Origin: Hydractinia symbiolongicarpus
Taxonomy: Eukaryota > Cnidaria > Hydrozoa > Anthoathecata > Hydractiniidae
Length of the DNA: 64,000 bases
Assembly (NCBI RefSeq): GCF_029227915.1
Contig: NC_079883.1
Location: 744,001 to 808,000, forward strand
Direction: 5' to 3'
In this document: piece after piece, positions 50,901-64,000 of the stretch
Layout: the number at the start of each line of letters is the position of its first letter
How positions within the stretch are numbered: position 1 is the stretch's first letter
Position numbers and translations under genes: made by a program
Notes under the pieces: generated by a model
Told to the model about the DNA's origin: nothing
Databases searched by the model: none
What the model saw: the letters and a program-made list of their open reading frames with translations, nothing else

Positions 50901-51460
50901 AAAATGTTTTCATTTTTGACGAGACGCTGAATAAAAGAAGTTTAATCGCCGGCAAACGATAACCCGCGAATTCCCGTAAATCCCGGACTCGACTCGTATA
51001 GCCAAAAGTGTACAAAGAAAGTACCCAGGGAGTAATCTAAATTCCTGAACGATTTTTTAAATTATCTTTTCACCACTAAAACGCATGAGACTTGTAGTTT
51101 TCAAAAATGTTTTCATTTTTGATGAGACGCTGAATAAAAGAAGTTTAATCGCCGGCAAACGAAAACCCGCGATTTCCCGTAAATCCCGGACTCGGCCTGT
51201 ATAGTCAAAAGTATACAAAGAAAGTACGGTGCGAGTAAACTCATTTCCAGAACGATTTTTTAAATTATCTTTTCACCACTAAAACGCATGAGACTTGTAG
51301 TTTTCAAAAATGTTTTCATTTTTGATGAGACGCTGAATAAAAGAAGTTTAATCGCCGGCAAACGATAACCCGCGAATTCCCGTAAATCCCGGACTCGACT
51401 CGTATAGCCAAAAGTGTACAAAGAAAGTACCCAGGGAGTAATCTAAATTCCTGAACGATT
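47985..51460. repeat. Local satellite subfamily with gataaccc and taatctaaattcctg
   Basis: Only in this stretch do monomers carry caaacgataaccc, an agccaaaagtgtac block, and gagtaatctaaattcctgaacg in place of gagtaaactcatttcccgaacg. About nine such copies are interspersed with ordinary ones. The changes always occur together, so they mark one founding monomer that was amplified locally. Confidence 0.8.
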
Positions 51461-51640
51461 TTTTAAATTATCTTTTCACCACTAAAACGCATGAGACTTG
51501 TAGTTTTCAAAAATGTTTTCATTTTTGATGAGACGCTGAATAAAATAAGTTTAATCGCCGGCAAACGAAAACCCGCGATTTCCCGTAAATCCCGGGCTTG
51601 GCCCGTATAGTCGAATATATACGAAGAAATTACCCTGTGA
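49200..51640. repeat. 4-monomer higher-order repeat (812 bp)
   Basis: The rare gacgagacgctg monomer lies at 49,295, 50,107 and 50,918. The steps are 812 and 811 bp; the missing base is in cactaaacgc near 50,467. Each unit follows the order: gacgag with gataaccc, then ctgaataaaataag, then gataagacgctaaat, then ttggtgagacg. The third copy diverges after its second monomer. Confidence 0.8.
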
Positions 51641-52739
51641 GTAAACTCATTTCAAGAACGATTTTTTAAATTATCTTTTCACCACTAAAACGCATGAGAC
51701 TTGTAGTTTTCAAAAATGTTTTCATTTTTGATGAGACGCGGAATAAAAGAAGTTTAATCGCCGCCAAACGAAAACCCGCGATTTCCCGTAAATCCCGGAC
51801 TCGGCCCGTATAGTCAAAAGTATACAAAGAAAGTACCCAGGGAGTAAACTCATTTCCCGAACGATTTTTTAAATTATTTTTTCGCCACTAAAACGCATGA
51901 GACTTGTAGTTTTCAAAAATGTTTTCATTTTCGATAAGACGCTAAATAAAAGATGTTTAATCGCCGGCAAACAAAAACCCGCAATTTCCGGTAAATTCCG
52001 TGCTTGGCTCGTATAGTCGAGTATATACAAAGAAAGTACCCTGTCAGTAAACTCCTTTCCAGAACGATTTTTTATATTATCTTTTCACCACTAAAACGCA
52101 TGAGACTTGTAGTTTTCAAAAATGTTTTCATTTTTGATGAGACGCCGAATAAAAGAAGTTTAAGTGCCGGCAAACGAAAACCCGCGATTTCCCGTAAACT
52201 CCGGACTCGGCCCGTATAGTCAAAAGTATACAAAGAAAGTACCCTGCGAGTAAACCCATTTCCAGAACGATTTTTTAATTTATCTTTTCACCACTAAAAC
52301 GTACGAGACTTGTAGTTTTCAAAAATGTTTTCATTTTTAATGGGACGCTGAATAAAAGAAGTTTAATCGCCGGCAAACGAAAACCCGCGAATTCCCGTAA
52401 ATCCCGAACTCGGCCCGTATAGTCAAAAGTATACAAAGAAAATACCCAGGGAGTAAACTCATTTCCAGAACGATTTTTTAAATTATCTTTTCACCACTAA
52501 AACGCATGAGACTTGTAGTTTTCAAAAATGTTTTCATTTTTGATAAGACGCTGAATAAAAGATGTTTAATCGCCGGCAAATGAAAACCCGCGATTTCCCG
52601 TAAATCCTGGACTCGGCCCGTATAGTCAAAAGTATACAAAGAAAGTATCCAGGGAGTAAACGCATTTCCCGAACGATTTTTTAAATTATTTTTTCACCAC
52701 TAAAACGCATGAGACTTGTAGTTTTCAAAAATGTTTAAA

Positions 52740-55700
52740 TTTTTGATAAGACGCAGAATAAAAGATGTTAATCGCCGGCAAACGAAAACCCGCCATTTCC
52801 TGTAAATCCCGGGCTTGGCCCGTATAGTCGAATGTATGCAAAGAAAGTACCCTGTGAGTAAACTCACTTCCCGAACGATTTTTTAAATTATTTTTTCACC
52901 ACTAAAACGCATGAGACTTGTAGTTTTCAAAAATGTTTTCATTTTTGATGAGACGCTGAATGAAAGAAGTTTAATCGCCGGCAAACGAAAACCCGCGAAT
53001 TCCCGTAAATCCCGAACTCGGCCCGTATAGTCAAAAGTATACAAAGAAAATACCCAGGGAGTAAACTCATTTCCAGAACGATTTTTTAAATTATCTTTTC
53101 ACCACTAAAACGCATGAGACTTGTAGTTTTCAAAAATGTTTTCATTTTTGATAAGACGCTGAATAAAAGATGTTTAATCGCCGGCAAACAAAAACCCGCG
53201 ATTTCCCGTAAATCCTGGACTCGGCCCGTATAGTCAAAAGTATACAAAGAAAGTACCCAGGGAGTAAACTCATTTCCCGAACGATTTTTTAAATTAATTT
53301 TTCACCACTAAAACGCATGAGACTTGTAGTTTTCAAAAATGTTTTCATTTTTGATAAGACGCAGAATAAAAGATGTTAATCGCCGGCAAACGAAAACCCG
53401 CGATTTCCCGTAAATCCCGGGCTTGGCCCGTATAGTCGAATGTATGCAAAGAAAGTACCCTGTGAGTAAACTCATTTCCCGAACGATTTTTTAAATTATT
53501 TTTTCACCACTAAAACGCATGAGACTTGTAGTTTTCAAAAATGTTTTCATTTTTGATGAGACGCTGAATGAAAGAAGTTTAATCGCCGGCAAACGAAAAC
53601 CCGCGATTTCCCGTAAATCCCGTGCTTGGCCCGTATAGTCGAGTATATACAAAGAAAGTACCCTGTGAGTACACTCATTTCCAGAACGATTTTTTAAATT
53701 AACTTTTCACCACTAAAACGCATGAGACTTGTAGTCTTCAAAAATGTTTTCATTTTTGATGAGACGCGGAATAAAAGAAGTTTAATCGCCGGCAAACGAA
53801 AACCCGCGATTTTCCGTAAATCCCGGACTCGGCCCGTATAGTCAAAAGTATACAAAGAAGATACCCAGGGAGTAAACTCATTTCCAGAACGATTTTTTAA
53901 ATTATTTTTTCACCACTAAAACGCATGAGACTTGTAGTTTTCAAAAATGTTTTCATTTTTGATGAGACGCTGAATGAAAGAAGTTTAATCGCCGGCAAAC
54001 GAAAACCCGCGATTTCCCGTAAATCCTGGACTCGGCCCGTATAGTCAAAAGTATACAAAGAAAGTACCCAGGGAGTAAACTCATTTCCCGAACGATTTTT
54101 TAAATTAATTTTTCACCACTAAAACGCATGAGACTTGTAGTTTTCAAAAATGTTTTCATTTTTGATAAGACGCAGAATAAAAGATGTTAATCGCCGGCAA
54201 ACGAAAACCCGCGATTTCCCGTAAATCCCGGGCTTGGCCCGTATAGTCGAATGTATGCAAAGAAAGTACCCTGTGAGTAAACTCATTTCCCGAACGATTT
54301 TTTAAATTATTTTTTCACCACTAAAACGCATGAGACTTGTAGTTTTCAAAAATGTTTTCATTTTTGATGAGACGCTGAATGAAAGAAGTTTAATCGCCGG
54401 CAAACGAAAACCCGCGATTTCCAGTAAATCCCGTGCTTGGCCCGTATAGTCGAGTATATACAAAGAAAGTACCCTGTGAGTACACTCATTTCCAGAACGA
54501 TTTTTTAAATTATTTTTTCACCACTAAAACGCATGAGACTTGTAGTTTTCAAAAATGTTTTCATTTTTGATGAGACGCTGAATGAAAGAAGTTTAATCGC
54601 CGGCAAACGAAAACCCGCGATTTCCCGTAAATCCTGGACTCGGCCCGTATAGTCAAAAGTATACAAAGAAAGTACCCAGGGAGTAAACTCATTTCCCGAA
54701 CGATTTTTTAAATTAATTTTTCACCACTAAAACGCATGAGACTTGTAGTTTTCAAAAATGTTTTCATTTTTGATAAGACGCAGAATAAAAGATGTTAATC
54801 GCCGGCAAACGAAAACCCGCGATTTCCCGTAAATCCCGGGCTTGGCCCGTATAGTCGAATGTATGCAAAGAAAGTACCCTGTGAGTAAACTCATTTCCCG
54901 AACGATTTTTTAAATTATTTTTTCACCACTAAAACGCATGAGACTTGTAGTTTTCAAAAATGTTTTCATTTTTGATGAGACGCTGAATGAAAGAAGTTTA
55001 ATCGCCGGCAAACGAAAACCCGCGATTTCCAGTAAATCCCGTGCTTGGCCCGTATAGTCGAGTATATACAAAGAAAGTACCCTGTGAGTACACTCATTTC
55101 CAGAACGATTTTTTAAATTAACTTTTCACCACTAAAACGCATGAGACTTGTAGTCTTCAAAAATGTTTTCATTTTTGATGAGACGCGGAATAAAAGAAGT
55201 TTAATCGCCGGCAAACGAAAACCCGCGATTTTCCGTAAATCCCGGACTCGGCCCGTATAGCCAAAAGTATACAAAGAAGATACCCAGGGAGTAAACTCAT
55301 TTCCAGAACGATTTTTTAAATTATTTTTTCACCACTAAAACGCAAGAGACTTGTAGTTTTCAAAAATGTTTTCATTTTTGATGAGACGCTGAATGAAAGA
55401 AGTTTAATCGCCGGCAAACGAAAACCCGCGATTTCCCGTAAATCCCGTGCTTGGCCCGTATAGTCGAGTATATACAAAGAAAGTACCCTGTGAGTACACT
55501 CATTTCCAGAACGATTTTTTAAATTAACTTTTCACCACTAAAACGCATGAGACTTGTAGTCTTCAAAAATGTTTTCATTTTTGATGAGACGCGGAATAAA
55601 AGAAGTTTAATCGCCGGCAAACGAAAACCCGCGATTTTCCGTAAATCCCGGACTCGGCCCGTATAGTCAAAAGTATACAAAGAAGATACCCAGGGAGTAA

Positions 55701-55850
55701 ACTCATTTCCAGAACGATTTTTTAAATTATCTTTTCACCACTAAAACGCATGAGACTTGTAGTTTTCAAAAATGTGTTCATTTTTGATAAGACGCTGAAT
55801 AAAAGATGTTTAATCGCCGGCAAACGAAAACCCGCGATTTCCCGTAAATC
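52740..55850. repeat. 3- to 4-monomer higher-order repeats with agatgttaatc
   Basis: Monomers with gacgcagaataaaag, a one-base-shorter agatgttaatc and gtatgcaaag occur near 52,752, 53,362, 54,171 and 54,780. The last two are about 608 bp (three monomers) apart, the middle step about 810 bp. They are followed each time by gctgaatgaaag with cgtgcttgg and gagtacactc. The mixture of 3- and 4-monomer steps points to repeated unequal exchange within one type series. Confidence 0.7.
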
Positions 55851-56949
55851 CTGGACTCAGCCCGTATAGTCAAAAGTATACAAAGAAAGTACCCAGGGAG
55901 TAAACTCATTTCCCGAACGATTTTTTAAATTATTTTTTCACCACTAAAACGCATGAGACTTGTAGTTTTCAAAAATGTTTTCATTTTTGATAAGACGCAG
56001 AATAAAAGATGTTAATCGCCGGCAAACGAAAACCCGCGATTTCCCGTAAATCCCGGGCTTGGCCCGTATAGCCGAATGTATGCAACGAAAGTACCCTGTG
56101 AGTAAACTCATTTCCCGAACGATTTTTTAAATTATTTTTTCACCACTAAAACGCATGAGACTTGTAGTTTTCAAAAATGTTTTCATTTTTGATGAGACGC
56201 TGAATGAAAGAAGTTTAATCGCCGGCAAACGAAAACCCGCGATTTCCCGTAAATCCCGTGCTTGGCCCGTATAGTCGAGTATATACAAAGAAAGTACCCT
56301 GTGAGTACACTCATTTCCAGAACGATTTTTTAAATTATCTTTTCACCACTAAAACGCATGAGACTTGTAGTCTTCAAAAATGTTTTCATTTTTGATTAGA
56401 CGCGGAATAAAAGAAGTTTAATCGCCGGCAAACGAAAACCCGCGATTTCCCGTAAATCCCGGACTCGGCCCGTATAGTCAAAAGTATACAAAAAAAGTAC
56501 CCTGCGAGTAAACTCATTTTCAGAACGATTTTTTAAATTATCTTTTCACCACTAAAACGCACGAGACTTGTAGTTTTCAAAAATGTTTTCATTTTTGATG
56601 AGACGCTGAATAAAAGAAGTTTAATCGCCGGCAAACGAAAACCCGCGATTTCCCGTAAATCCCGGACTCGGCCCGTATAGTCAAAAGTATACAAAGAAAG
56701 TACCCAGGGAGTAAACTCATTTCCCGAACGGTTTTTTAAATTTTTTTTTCACCACTAAAACACATGAGACTTGTAGTTTTCAGGAATGTTTTCATTTTTG
56801 ATGAGACGCTTAATGAAAGAAGTTTAATCGCCGGCAAACAAAAACCCGCGATTTCCCGTAAATCCCGGGCTTGGCCCGTATATTCGTATGTATACAAAGA
56901 AAGTACCCTGTGAGTAAACTCATTTCCCGAACGATTTTTTAAATTATTT

Positions 56950-58350
56950 TTTCACCACTAAAACGCATGAGACTTGTAGTTTTCAAAAAGGTTTTCATTT
57001 TTGATGAGACGCTGAATAAAAGAATTTTAATCGCCGAAAAACGAAAACCCGCAATTTCCCGTAAATTCCGTGCTTGGCTCGTATAGTCGAGTATATACAA
57101 AGAAAGTACCCTGTCAGTAAACTCCTTTCCAGAACGATTTTTTATATTATCTTTTCACCACTAAAACGCATGAGACTTGTAGTTTTCAAAAATGTTTTCA
57201 TTTTTGATGAGACGCCGAATAAAAGAAGTTTAATCGCCGGCAAACAAAAACCCGCGATTTCCCGTAAACCCCGGACTCGGCCCGTATAGTCAAAAGTATA
57301 CAAAGAAAGTACCCTGCGAGTAAACCCATTTCCAGAACGATTTTTTAAATTATCTTTTCACCACTAAAACGCACGAGACTTGTAGTTTTCAAAAATGTTT
57401 TCATTTTTAATGGGACGCTGAATAAAAGAAGTTAAATCGCCGGCAAACGAAAACCCGCGAATTCCCGTAAATCCCGAACTCGGCCCGTATAGTCAAAAGT
57501 ATACAAAGAAAATACCCAGGGAGTAAACTCATTTCCAGAACGATTTTTTAAATTATCTTTTCACCACTAAAACGCATGAGACTTGTAGTTTTCAAAAATG
57601 TTTTCATTTTTGATGAGACGCTGAATAAAAGATGTTTAATCGCCGGCAAACGAAAACCCGCGATTTCCCGTAAATCCCGGACTCGGCCCGTATAGTCAAA
57701 AGTATACAAAGAAGATACCCAGGGAGTAAACTCATTTCCAGAACGATTTTTTAAATTATCTTTTCACCACTAAAACGCATGAGACTTGTAGTTTTCAAAA
57801 ATGTTTTCATTTTTGATAAGACGCTGAATAAAAGATGTTTAATCGCCGGCAAACGAAAACCCGCGATTTCCCGTAAATCCTGGACTCAGCCCGTATAGTC
57901 AAAAGTATACAAAGAAAGTACCCAGGGAGTAAACTCATTTCCCGAACGATTTTTTAAATTATTTTTTCACCACTAAAACGCATGAGACTTGTAGTTTTCA
58001 AAAATGTTTTCATTTTTGATAAGACGCAGAATAAAAGATGTTAATCGCCGGCAAACGAAAACCCGCGATTTCCCGTAAATCCCGGGCTTGGCCCGTATAG
58101 TCGAATGTATGCAAAGAAAGTACCCTGTGAGTAAACTCATTTCCCGAACGATTTTTTAAATCATTTTTTCACCACTAAAACGCATGAGACTTGTAGTTTT
58201 CAAAAATGTTTTCATTTTTGATGAGACGCTGAATGAAAGAAGTTTAATCGCCGGCAAACGAAAACCCGCGATTTCCCGTAAATCCCGTGCTTGGCCCGTA
58301 TAGTCGAGTATATACAAAGAAAGTACCCTGTGAGTACACTCATTTCCAGA
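56950..58350. repeat. 11-monomer higher-order unit, copy 1
   Basis: Recurs at 59,182-60,582 with offset 2,232, 11 monomers minus 1 bp. Marks: aaaaaggttttc with gaattttaatcgccg, then ctgtcagtaaactcctttcc with tttttatatta, then caaacaaaaaccc with gtaaaccccgg, then ttaatgggacg with gttaaatcg. Part of the series also recurs at 61,293-62,215 and from 63,159 on. Confidence 0.8.
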
Positions 58351-59181
58351 ACGATTTTTTAAATTAACTTTTCACCACTAAAACGCATGAGACTTGTAGT
58401 CTTCAAAAATGTTTTCATTTTTGATGAGACGCGGAATAAAAGAAGTTTAATCGCCGGCAAACGAAAACCCGCGATTTTCCGTAAATCCCGGACTCGGCCC
58501 GTATAGTCAAAAGTATACAAAGAAGATACCCAGGGAGTAAACTCATTTCCAGAACGATTTTTTAAATTATTTTTTCACCACTAAAACGCACGAGACTTGT
58601 AGTTTTCAAAAATGTTTTCATTTTTGATGAGACGCTGAATGAAAGAAGTTTAATCGCCGGCAAACGAAAACCCGCGATTTCCCGTAAATCCCGTGCTTGG
58701 CCCGTATAGTCGAGTATATACAAAGAAAGTACCCTGTGAGTACACTCATTTCCAGAACGATTTTTTAAATTATCTTTTCACCACTAAAACGCATGAGACT
58801 TGTAGTCTTCAAAAATGTTTTCATTTTTGATTAGACGCGGAATAAAAGAAGTTTAATCGCCGGCAAACGAAAACCCGCGATTTCCCGTAAATCCTGGACT
58901 CAGCCCGTATAGTCAAAAGTATACAAAGAAAGTACCCAGGGAGTAAACTCATTTCCCGAACGATTTTTTAAATTATTTTTTCACCACTAAAACGCATGAG
59001 ACTTGTAGTTTTCAAAAATGTTTTCATTTTTGATGAGACGCTGAATAAAAGAAGTTTAATCGCCGGCAAACGAAAACCCGCGATTTCCCGTAAATCCCGG
59101 ACTCGGCCCGTATAGTCAAAAGTATACAAAGAAAGTACCCAGGGAGTAAACTCATTTCCCGAACGATTTTTTAAATTATTT

Positions 59182-60582
59182 TTTCACCACTAAAACGCAT
59201 GAGACTTGTAGTTTTCAAAAAGGTTTTCATTTTTGATGAGACGCTGAATAAAAGAATTTTAATCGCCGAAAAACGAAAACCCGCAATTTCCCGTAAATTC
59301 CGTGCTTGGCTCGTATAGTCGAGTATATACAAAGAAAGTACCCTGTCAGTAAACTCCTTTCCAGAACGATTTTTTATATTATCTTTTCACCACTAAAACG
59401 CATGAGACTTGTAGTTTTCAAAAATGTTTTCATTTTTGATGAGACGCCGAATAAAAGAAGTTTAATCGCCGGCAAACAAAAACCCGCGATTTCCCGTAAA
59501 CCCCGGACTCGGCCCGTATAGTCAAAAGTATACAAAGAAAGTACCCTGCGAGTAAACCCATTTCCAGAACGATTTTTTAAATTATCTTTTCACCACTAAA
59601 ACGCACGAGACTTGTAGTTTTCAAAAATGTTTTCATTTTTAATGGGACGCTGAATAAAAGAAGTTAAATCGCCGGCAAACGAAAACCCGCGAATTCCCGT
59701 AAATCCCGAACTCGGCCCGTATAGTCAAAAGTATACAAAGAAAATACCCAGGGAGTAAACTCATTTCCAGAACGATTTTTTAAATTATCTTTTCACCACT
59801 AAAACGCATGAGACTTGTAGTTTTCAAAAATGTTTTCATTTTTGATGAGACGCTGAATAAAAGATGTTTAATCGCCGGCAAACGAAAACCCGCGATTTCC
59901 CGTAAATCCCGGACTCGGCCCGTATAGTCAAAAGTATACAAAGAAGATACCCAGGGAGTAAACTCATTTCCAGAACGATTTTTTAAATTATCTTTTCACC
60001 ACTAAAACGCATGAGACTTGTAGTTTTCAAAAATGTTTTCATTTTTGATAAGACGCTGAATAAAAGATGTTTAATCGCCGGCAAACGAAAACCCGCGATT
60101 TCCCGTAAATCCTGGACTCAGCCCGTATAGTCAAAAGTATACAAAGAAAGTACCCAGGGAGTAAACTCATTTCCCGAACGATTTTTTAAATTATTTTTTC
60201 ACCACTAAAACGCATGAGACTTGTAGTTTTCAAAAATGTTTTCATTTTTGATAAGACGCAGAATAAAAGATGTTAATCGCCGGCAAACGAAAACCCGCGA
60301 TTTCCCGTAAATCCCGGGCTTGGCCCGTATAGTCGAATGTATGCAAAGAAAGTACCCTGTGAGTAAACTCATTTCCCGAACGATTTTTTAAATCATTTTT
60401 TCACCACTAAAACGCATGAGACTTGTAGTTTTCAAAAATGTTTTCATTTTTGATGAGACGCTGAATGAAAGAAGTTTAATCGCCGGCAAACGAAAACCCG
60501 TGATTTCCCGTAAATCCCGTGCTTGGCCCGTATAGTCGATTATATACAAAGAAAGTACCCTGTGAGTACACTCATTTCCAGA
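59182..60582. repeat. 11-monomer higher-order unit, copy 2
   Basis: Second copy of 56,950-58,350. Differences begin near its end (cccgtgattt at about 60,500, gtcgattatatac at about 60,536), and after about 60,590 the two diverge in monomer type. Confidence 0.8.
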
Positions 60583-63158
60583 ACAATTTTTTAAATTATC
60601 TTTTCACCACTAAAACGCATGAGACTTGTAGTCTTCAAAAATGTTTTCATTTTTGATTAGACGCGGAATAAAAGAAGTTTAGTCGCCGGCAAACGAAAAC
60701 CCGCGATTTCCCGTAAATCCCGGACTCGGCCCGTATAGTCAAAAGTATACAAAAAAAGTACCCTGCGAGTAAACTCATTTTCAGAACGATTTTTTAAATT
60801 ATCTTTTCACCACTAAAACGCACGAGACTTGTAGTTTTCAAAAATGTTTTCATTTTTGATGAGACGCTGAATAAAAGAAGTTTAATCGCCGGCAAACGAA
60901 AACCCGCGATTTCCCGTAAATCCCGGACTCGGCCCGTATAGTCAAAAGTATACAAAGAAAGTAACCAGGGAGTAAACTCATTTCCCGAACGATTTTTTAA
61001 ATTTTTTTTTCACCACCAAAACACATGAGACTTGTAGTTTTCAAAAATGTGTTCATTTTTGATAAGACGCTGAATAAAAGATGTTTAATCGCCGGCAAAC
61101 GAAAACCCGCGATTTCCCGTAAATCCTGGACTCAGCCCGTATAGTCAAAAGTATACAAAGAAAGTACCCAGGGAGTAAACTCATTTCCCGAACGATTTTT
61201 TAAATTATTTTTTCACCACTAAAACGCATGAGACTTGTAGTTTTCAAAAATGTTTTCATTTTTGATAAGACGCAGAATAAAAGATGTTAATCGCCGGCAA
61301 ACAAAAACCCGCGATTTCCCGTAAACCCCGGACTCGGCCCGTATAGTCAAAAGTATACAAAGAAAGTACCCTGCGAGTAAACCCATTTCCAGAACGATTT
61401 TTTAAATTATCTTTTCACCACTAAAACGCACGAGACTTGTAGTTTTCAAAAATGTTTTCATTTTTAATGGGACGCTGAATAAAAGAAGTTAAATCGCCGG
61501 CAAACGAAAACCCGCGAATTCCCGTAAATCCCGAACTCGGCCCGTATAGTCAAAAGTATACAAAGAAAATACCCAGGGAGTAAACTCATTTCCAGAACGA
61601 TTTTTTAAATTATCTTTTCACCACTAAAACGCATGAGACTTGTAGTTTTCAAAAATGTTTTCATTTTTGATGAGACGCTGAATAAAAGATGTTTAATCGC
61701 CGGCAAACGAAAACCCGCGATTTCCCGTAAATCCCGGACTCGGCCCGTATAGTCAAAAGTATACAAAGAAGATACCCAGGGAGTAAACTCATTTCCAGAA
61801 CGATTTTTTAAATTATCTTTTCACCACTAAAACGCATGAGACTTGTAGTTTTCAAAAAGGTTTTCATTTTTGATAAGACGCTGAATAAAAGATGTTTAAT
61901 CGCCGGCAAACGAAAACCCGCGATTTCCCGTAAATCCTGGACTCAGCCCGTATAGTCAAAAGTATACAAAGAAAGTACCCAGGGAGTAAACTCATTTCCC
62001 GAACGATTTTTTAAATTATTTTTTCACCACTAAAACGCATGAGACTTGTAGTTTTCAAAAATGTTTTCATTTTTGATAAGACGCAGAATAAAAGATGTTA
62101 ATCGCCGGCAAACGAAAACCCGCGATTTCCCGTAAATCCCGGGCTTGGCCCGTATAGTCGAATGTATGCAAAGAAAGTACCCTGTGAGTAAACTCATTTC
62201 CCGAACGATTTTTTAAATCATTTTTTCACCACTAAAACGCATGAGACTTGTAGTTTTCAAAAATGTTTTCATTTTTGATAAGACGCAGAATAAAAGATGT
62301 TAATCGCCGGCAAACGAAAACCCGCGATTTCCCGTAAATCCCGGGCTTGGCCCGTATAGTCGAATGTATGCAACGAAAGTACCCTGTGAGTAAACTCATT
62401 TCCCGAACGATTTTTTAAATTATTTTTTCACCACTAAAACGCATGAGACTTGTAGTTTTCAAAAATGTTTTCATTTTTGATGAGACGCTGAATGAAAGAA
62501 GTTTAATCGCCGGCAAACGAAAACCCGCGATTTCCCGTAAATCCCGTGCTTGGCCCGTATAGTCGAGTATATACAAAGAAAGTACCCTGTGAGTACACTC
62601 ATTTCCAGAACGATTTTTTAAATTATCTTTTCACCACTAAAACGCATGAGACTTGTAGTCTTCAAAAATGTTTTCATTTTTGATTAGACGCGGAATAAAA
62701 GAAGTTTAATCGCCGGCAAACGAAAACCTGCGATTTCCCGTAAATCCCGGACTCGGCCCGTATAGTCAAAAGTATACAAAAAAAGTACCCTGCGAGTAAA
62801 CTCATTTTCAGAACGATTTTTTAAATTATCTTTTCACCACTAAAACGCACGAGACTTGTAGTTTTCAAAAATGTTTTCATTTTTGATGAGACGCTGAATA
62901 AAAGAAGTTTAATCGCCGGCAAACGAAAACCCGCGATTTCCCGTAAATCCCGGACTCGGCCCGTATAGTCAAAATTATACAAAGAAAGTACCCAGGGAGT
63001 AAACTCATTTCCCGAACGATTTTTTAAATTATTTTTTCACCACTAAAACGCATGAGACTTGTAGTTTTCAAAAAGGTTTTCATTTTTGATGAGACGCTGA
63101 ATAAAAGAATTTTAATCGCCGAAAAACGAAAACCCGCAATTTCCCGTAAATTCCGTGC

Positions 63159-63564
63159 TTGGCTCGTATAGTCGAGTATATACAAAGAAAGTACCCTGTC
63201 AGTAAACTCCTTTCCAGAACGATTTTTTATATTATCTTTTCACCACTAAAACGCATGAGACTTGTAGTTTTCAAAAAGGTTTTCATTTTTGATGAGACGC
63301 TGAATAAAAGAATTTTAATCGCCGAAAAACGAAAACCCGCAATTTCCCGTAAATTCCGTGCTTGGCTCGTATAGTCGAGTATATACAAAGAAAGTACCCT
63401 GTCAGTAAACTCCTTTCCAGAACGATTTTTTATATTATCTTTTCACCACTAAAACGCATGAGACTTGTAGTTTTCAAAAATGTTTTCATTTTTGATGAGA
63501 CGCCGAATAAAAGAAGTTTAATCGCCGGCAAACAAAAACCCGCGATTTCCCGTAAACCCCGGAC
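63159..63564. repeat. Very recent single-monomer tandem duplication
   Basis: The ctgtcagtaaactcctttcc/tttttatatta monomer, single in the other 11-monomer units, is present twice in succession here (63,159 and 63,362, exactly 203 bp apart), together with its aaaaaggttttc/gaattttaatc neighbour. This is a one-monomer expansion within the unit. Confidence 0.75.
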
Positions 63565-64000
63565 TCGGCCCGTATAGTCAAAAGTATACAAAGAAAGTAC
63601 CCTGCGAGTAAACCCATTTCCAGAACGATTTTTTAAATTATCTTTTCACCACTAAAACGCACGAGACTTGTAGTTTTCAAAAATGTTTTCATTTTTAATG
63701 GGACGCTGAATAAAAGAAGTTAAATCGCCGGCAAACGAAAACCCGCGAATTCCCGTAAATCCCGAACTCGGCCCGTATAGTCAAAAGTATACAAAGAAAA
63801 TACCCAGGGAGTAAACTCATTTCCAGAACGATTTTTTAAATTATCTTTTCACCACTAAAACGCATGAGACTTGTAGTTTTCAAAAATGTTTTCATTTTTG
63901 ATGAGACGCTGAATAAAAGATGTTTAATCGCCGGCAAACGAAAACCCGCGATTTCCCGTAAATCCCGGACTCGGCCCGTATAGTCAAAAGTATACAAAGA

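Larger units (their letters stand above)
42204..64000. repeat. 203-bp satellite array, right segment
   Basis: About 107 monomers in the same orientation, running beyond the end of the window. It contains several subfamilies and higher-order units described separately. No gene, RNA gene or transposon insertion is visible. Open frames of 60-102 codons in it are chance frames within one or two monomers. Confidence 0.97.

Noticed and set aside
1-64000. CRISPR array
   Set aside because: There are no short fixed repeats alternating with unique spacers; the entire 203-bp unit repeats.

Overview
The window is almost entirely one satellite DNA. A monomer of about 203 bp repeats head to tail from the first base to the last, roughly 300 copies. 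Only two foreign insertions break it: a tRNA-derived SINE on the minus strand (about 12,705-13,020) and a 5'-truncated non-LTR retrotransposon on the plus strand (about 41,117-42,203). I find no host protein gene, rRNA gene, CRISPR array or bacterial signal. Pol III-type SINE and CR1/L2-like LINE sequences, both with (AAT)n tails, point to an animal genome. A marine invertebrate such as a cnidarian would fit, but that is only an impression. The array looks like constitutive, possibly centromeric or pericentromeric, heterochromatin.

The monomer can be followed in the copy at 251-453. A GC- and CpG-rich core of about 55 bp is followed by an AT-rich stretch. Near its end lies a hairpin with 9-bp arms and a four-T loop. 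Copies differ at a few diagnostic positions (for example actcgg/gcttgg, cccaggg/cctgcg/cctgtg/cctgtctg, tttcccg/tttccag, attattt/attatct). These variants are organised into nested higher-order repeats. By region: 1-10,636 holds 6-monomer units and a 2,980-bp unit marked by an odd fold-back junction; 10,637-14,700 is a second copy of about 101-3,840; 15,100-24,600 holds 18-monomer units; 24,600-41,116 holds duplications at offsets 5,280 and 6,092; 42,204-47,980 holds 6-monomer units; 47,985-51,460 holds a local subfamily in 4-monomer units; 51,700-64,000 holds 3- and 11-monomer units.

The main interest is evolutionary mechanism. A 13-nt inverted (snap-back) copy with a net loss of about 65 bp occurred at the monomer hairpin and was then amplified to three places. 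The SINE and LINE insertions can be ordered relative to the duplications because close paralogous empty sites exist in the same array. The SINE and the LINE end in the same kind of (AAT)n tail, which suggests a SINE/LINE partnership. All short open frames within the satellite are chance frames: 203 is not a multiple of three, so no frame continues from monomer to monomer. The only protein-coding remnant is the LINE reverse-transcriptase C-terminus.
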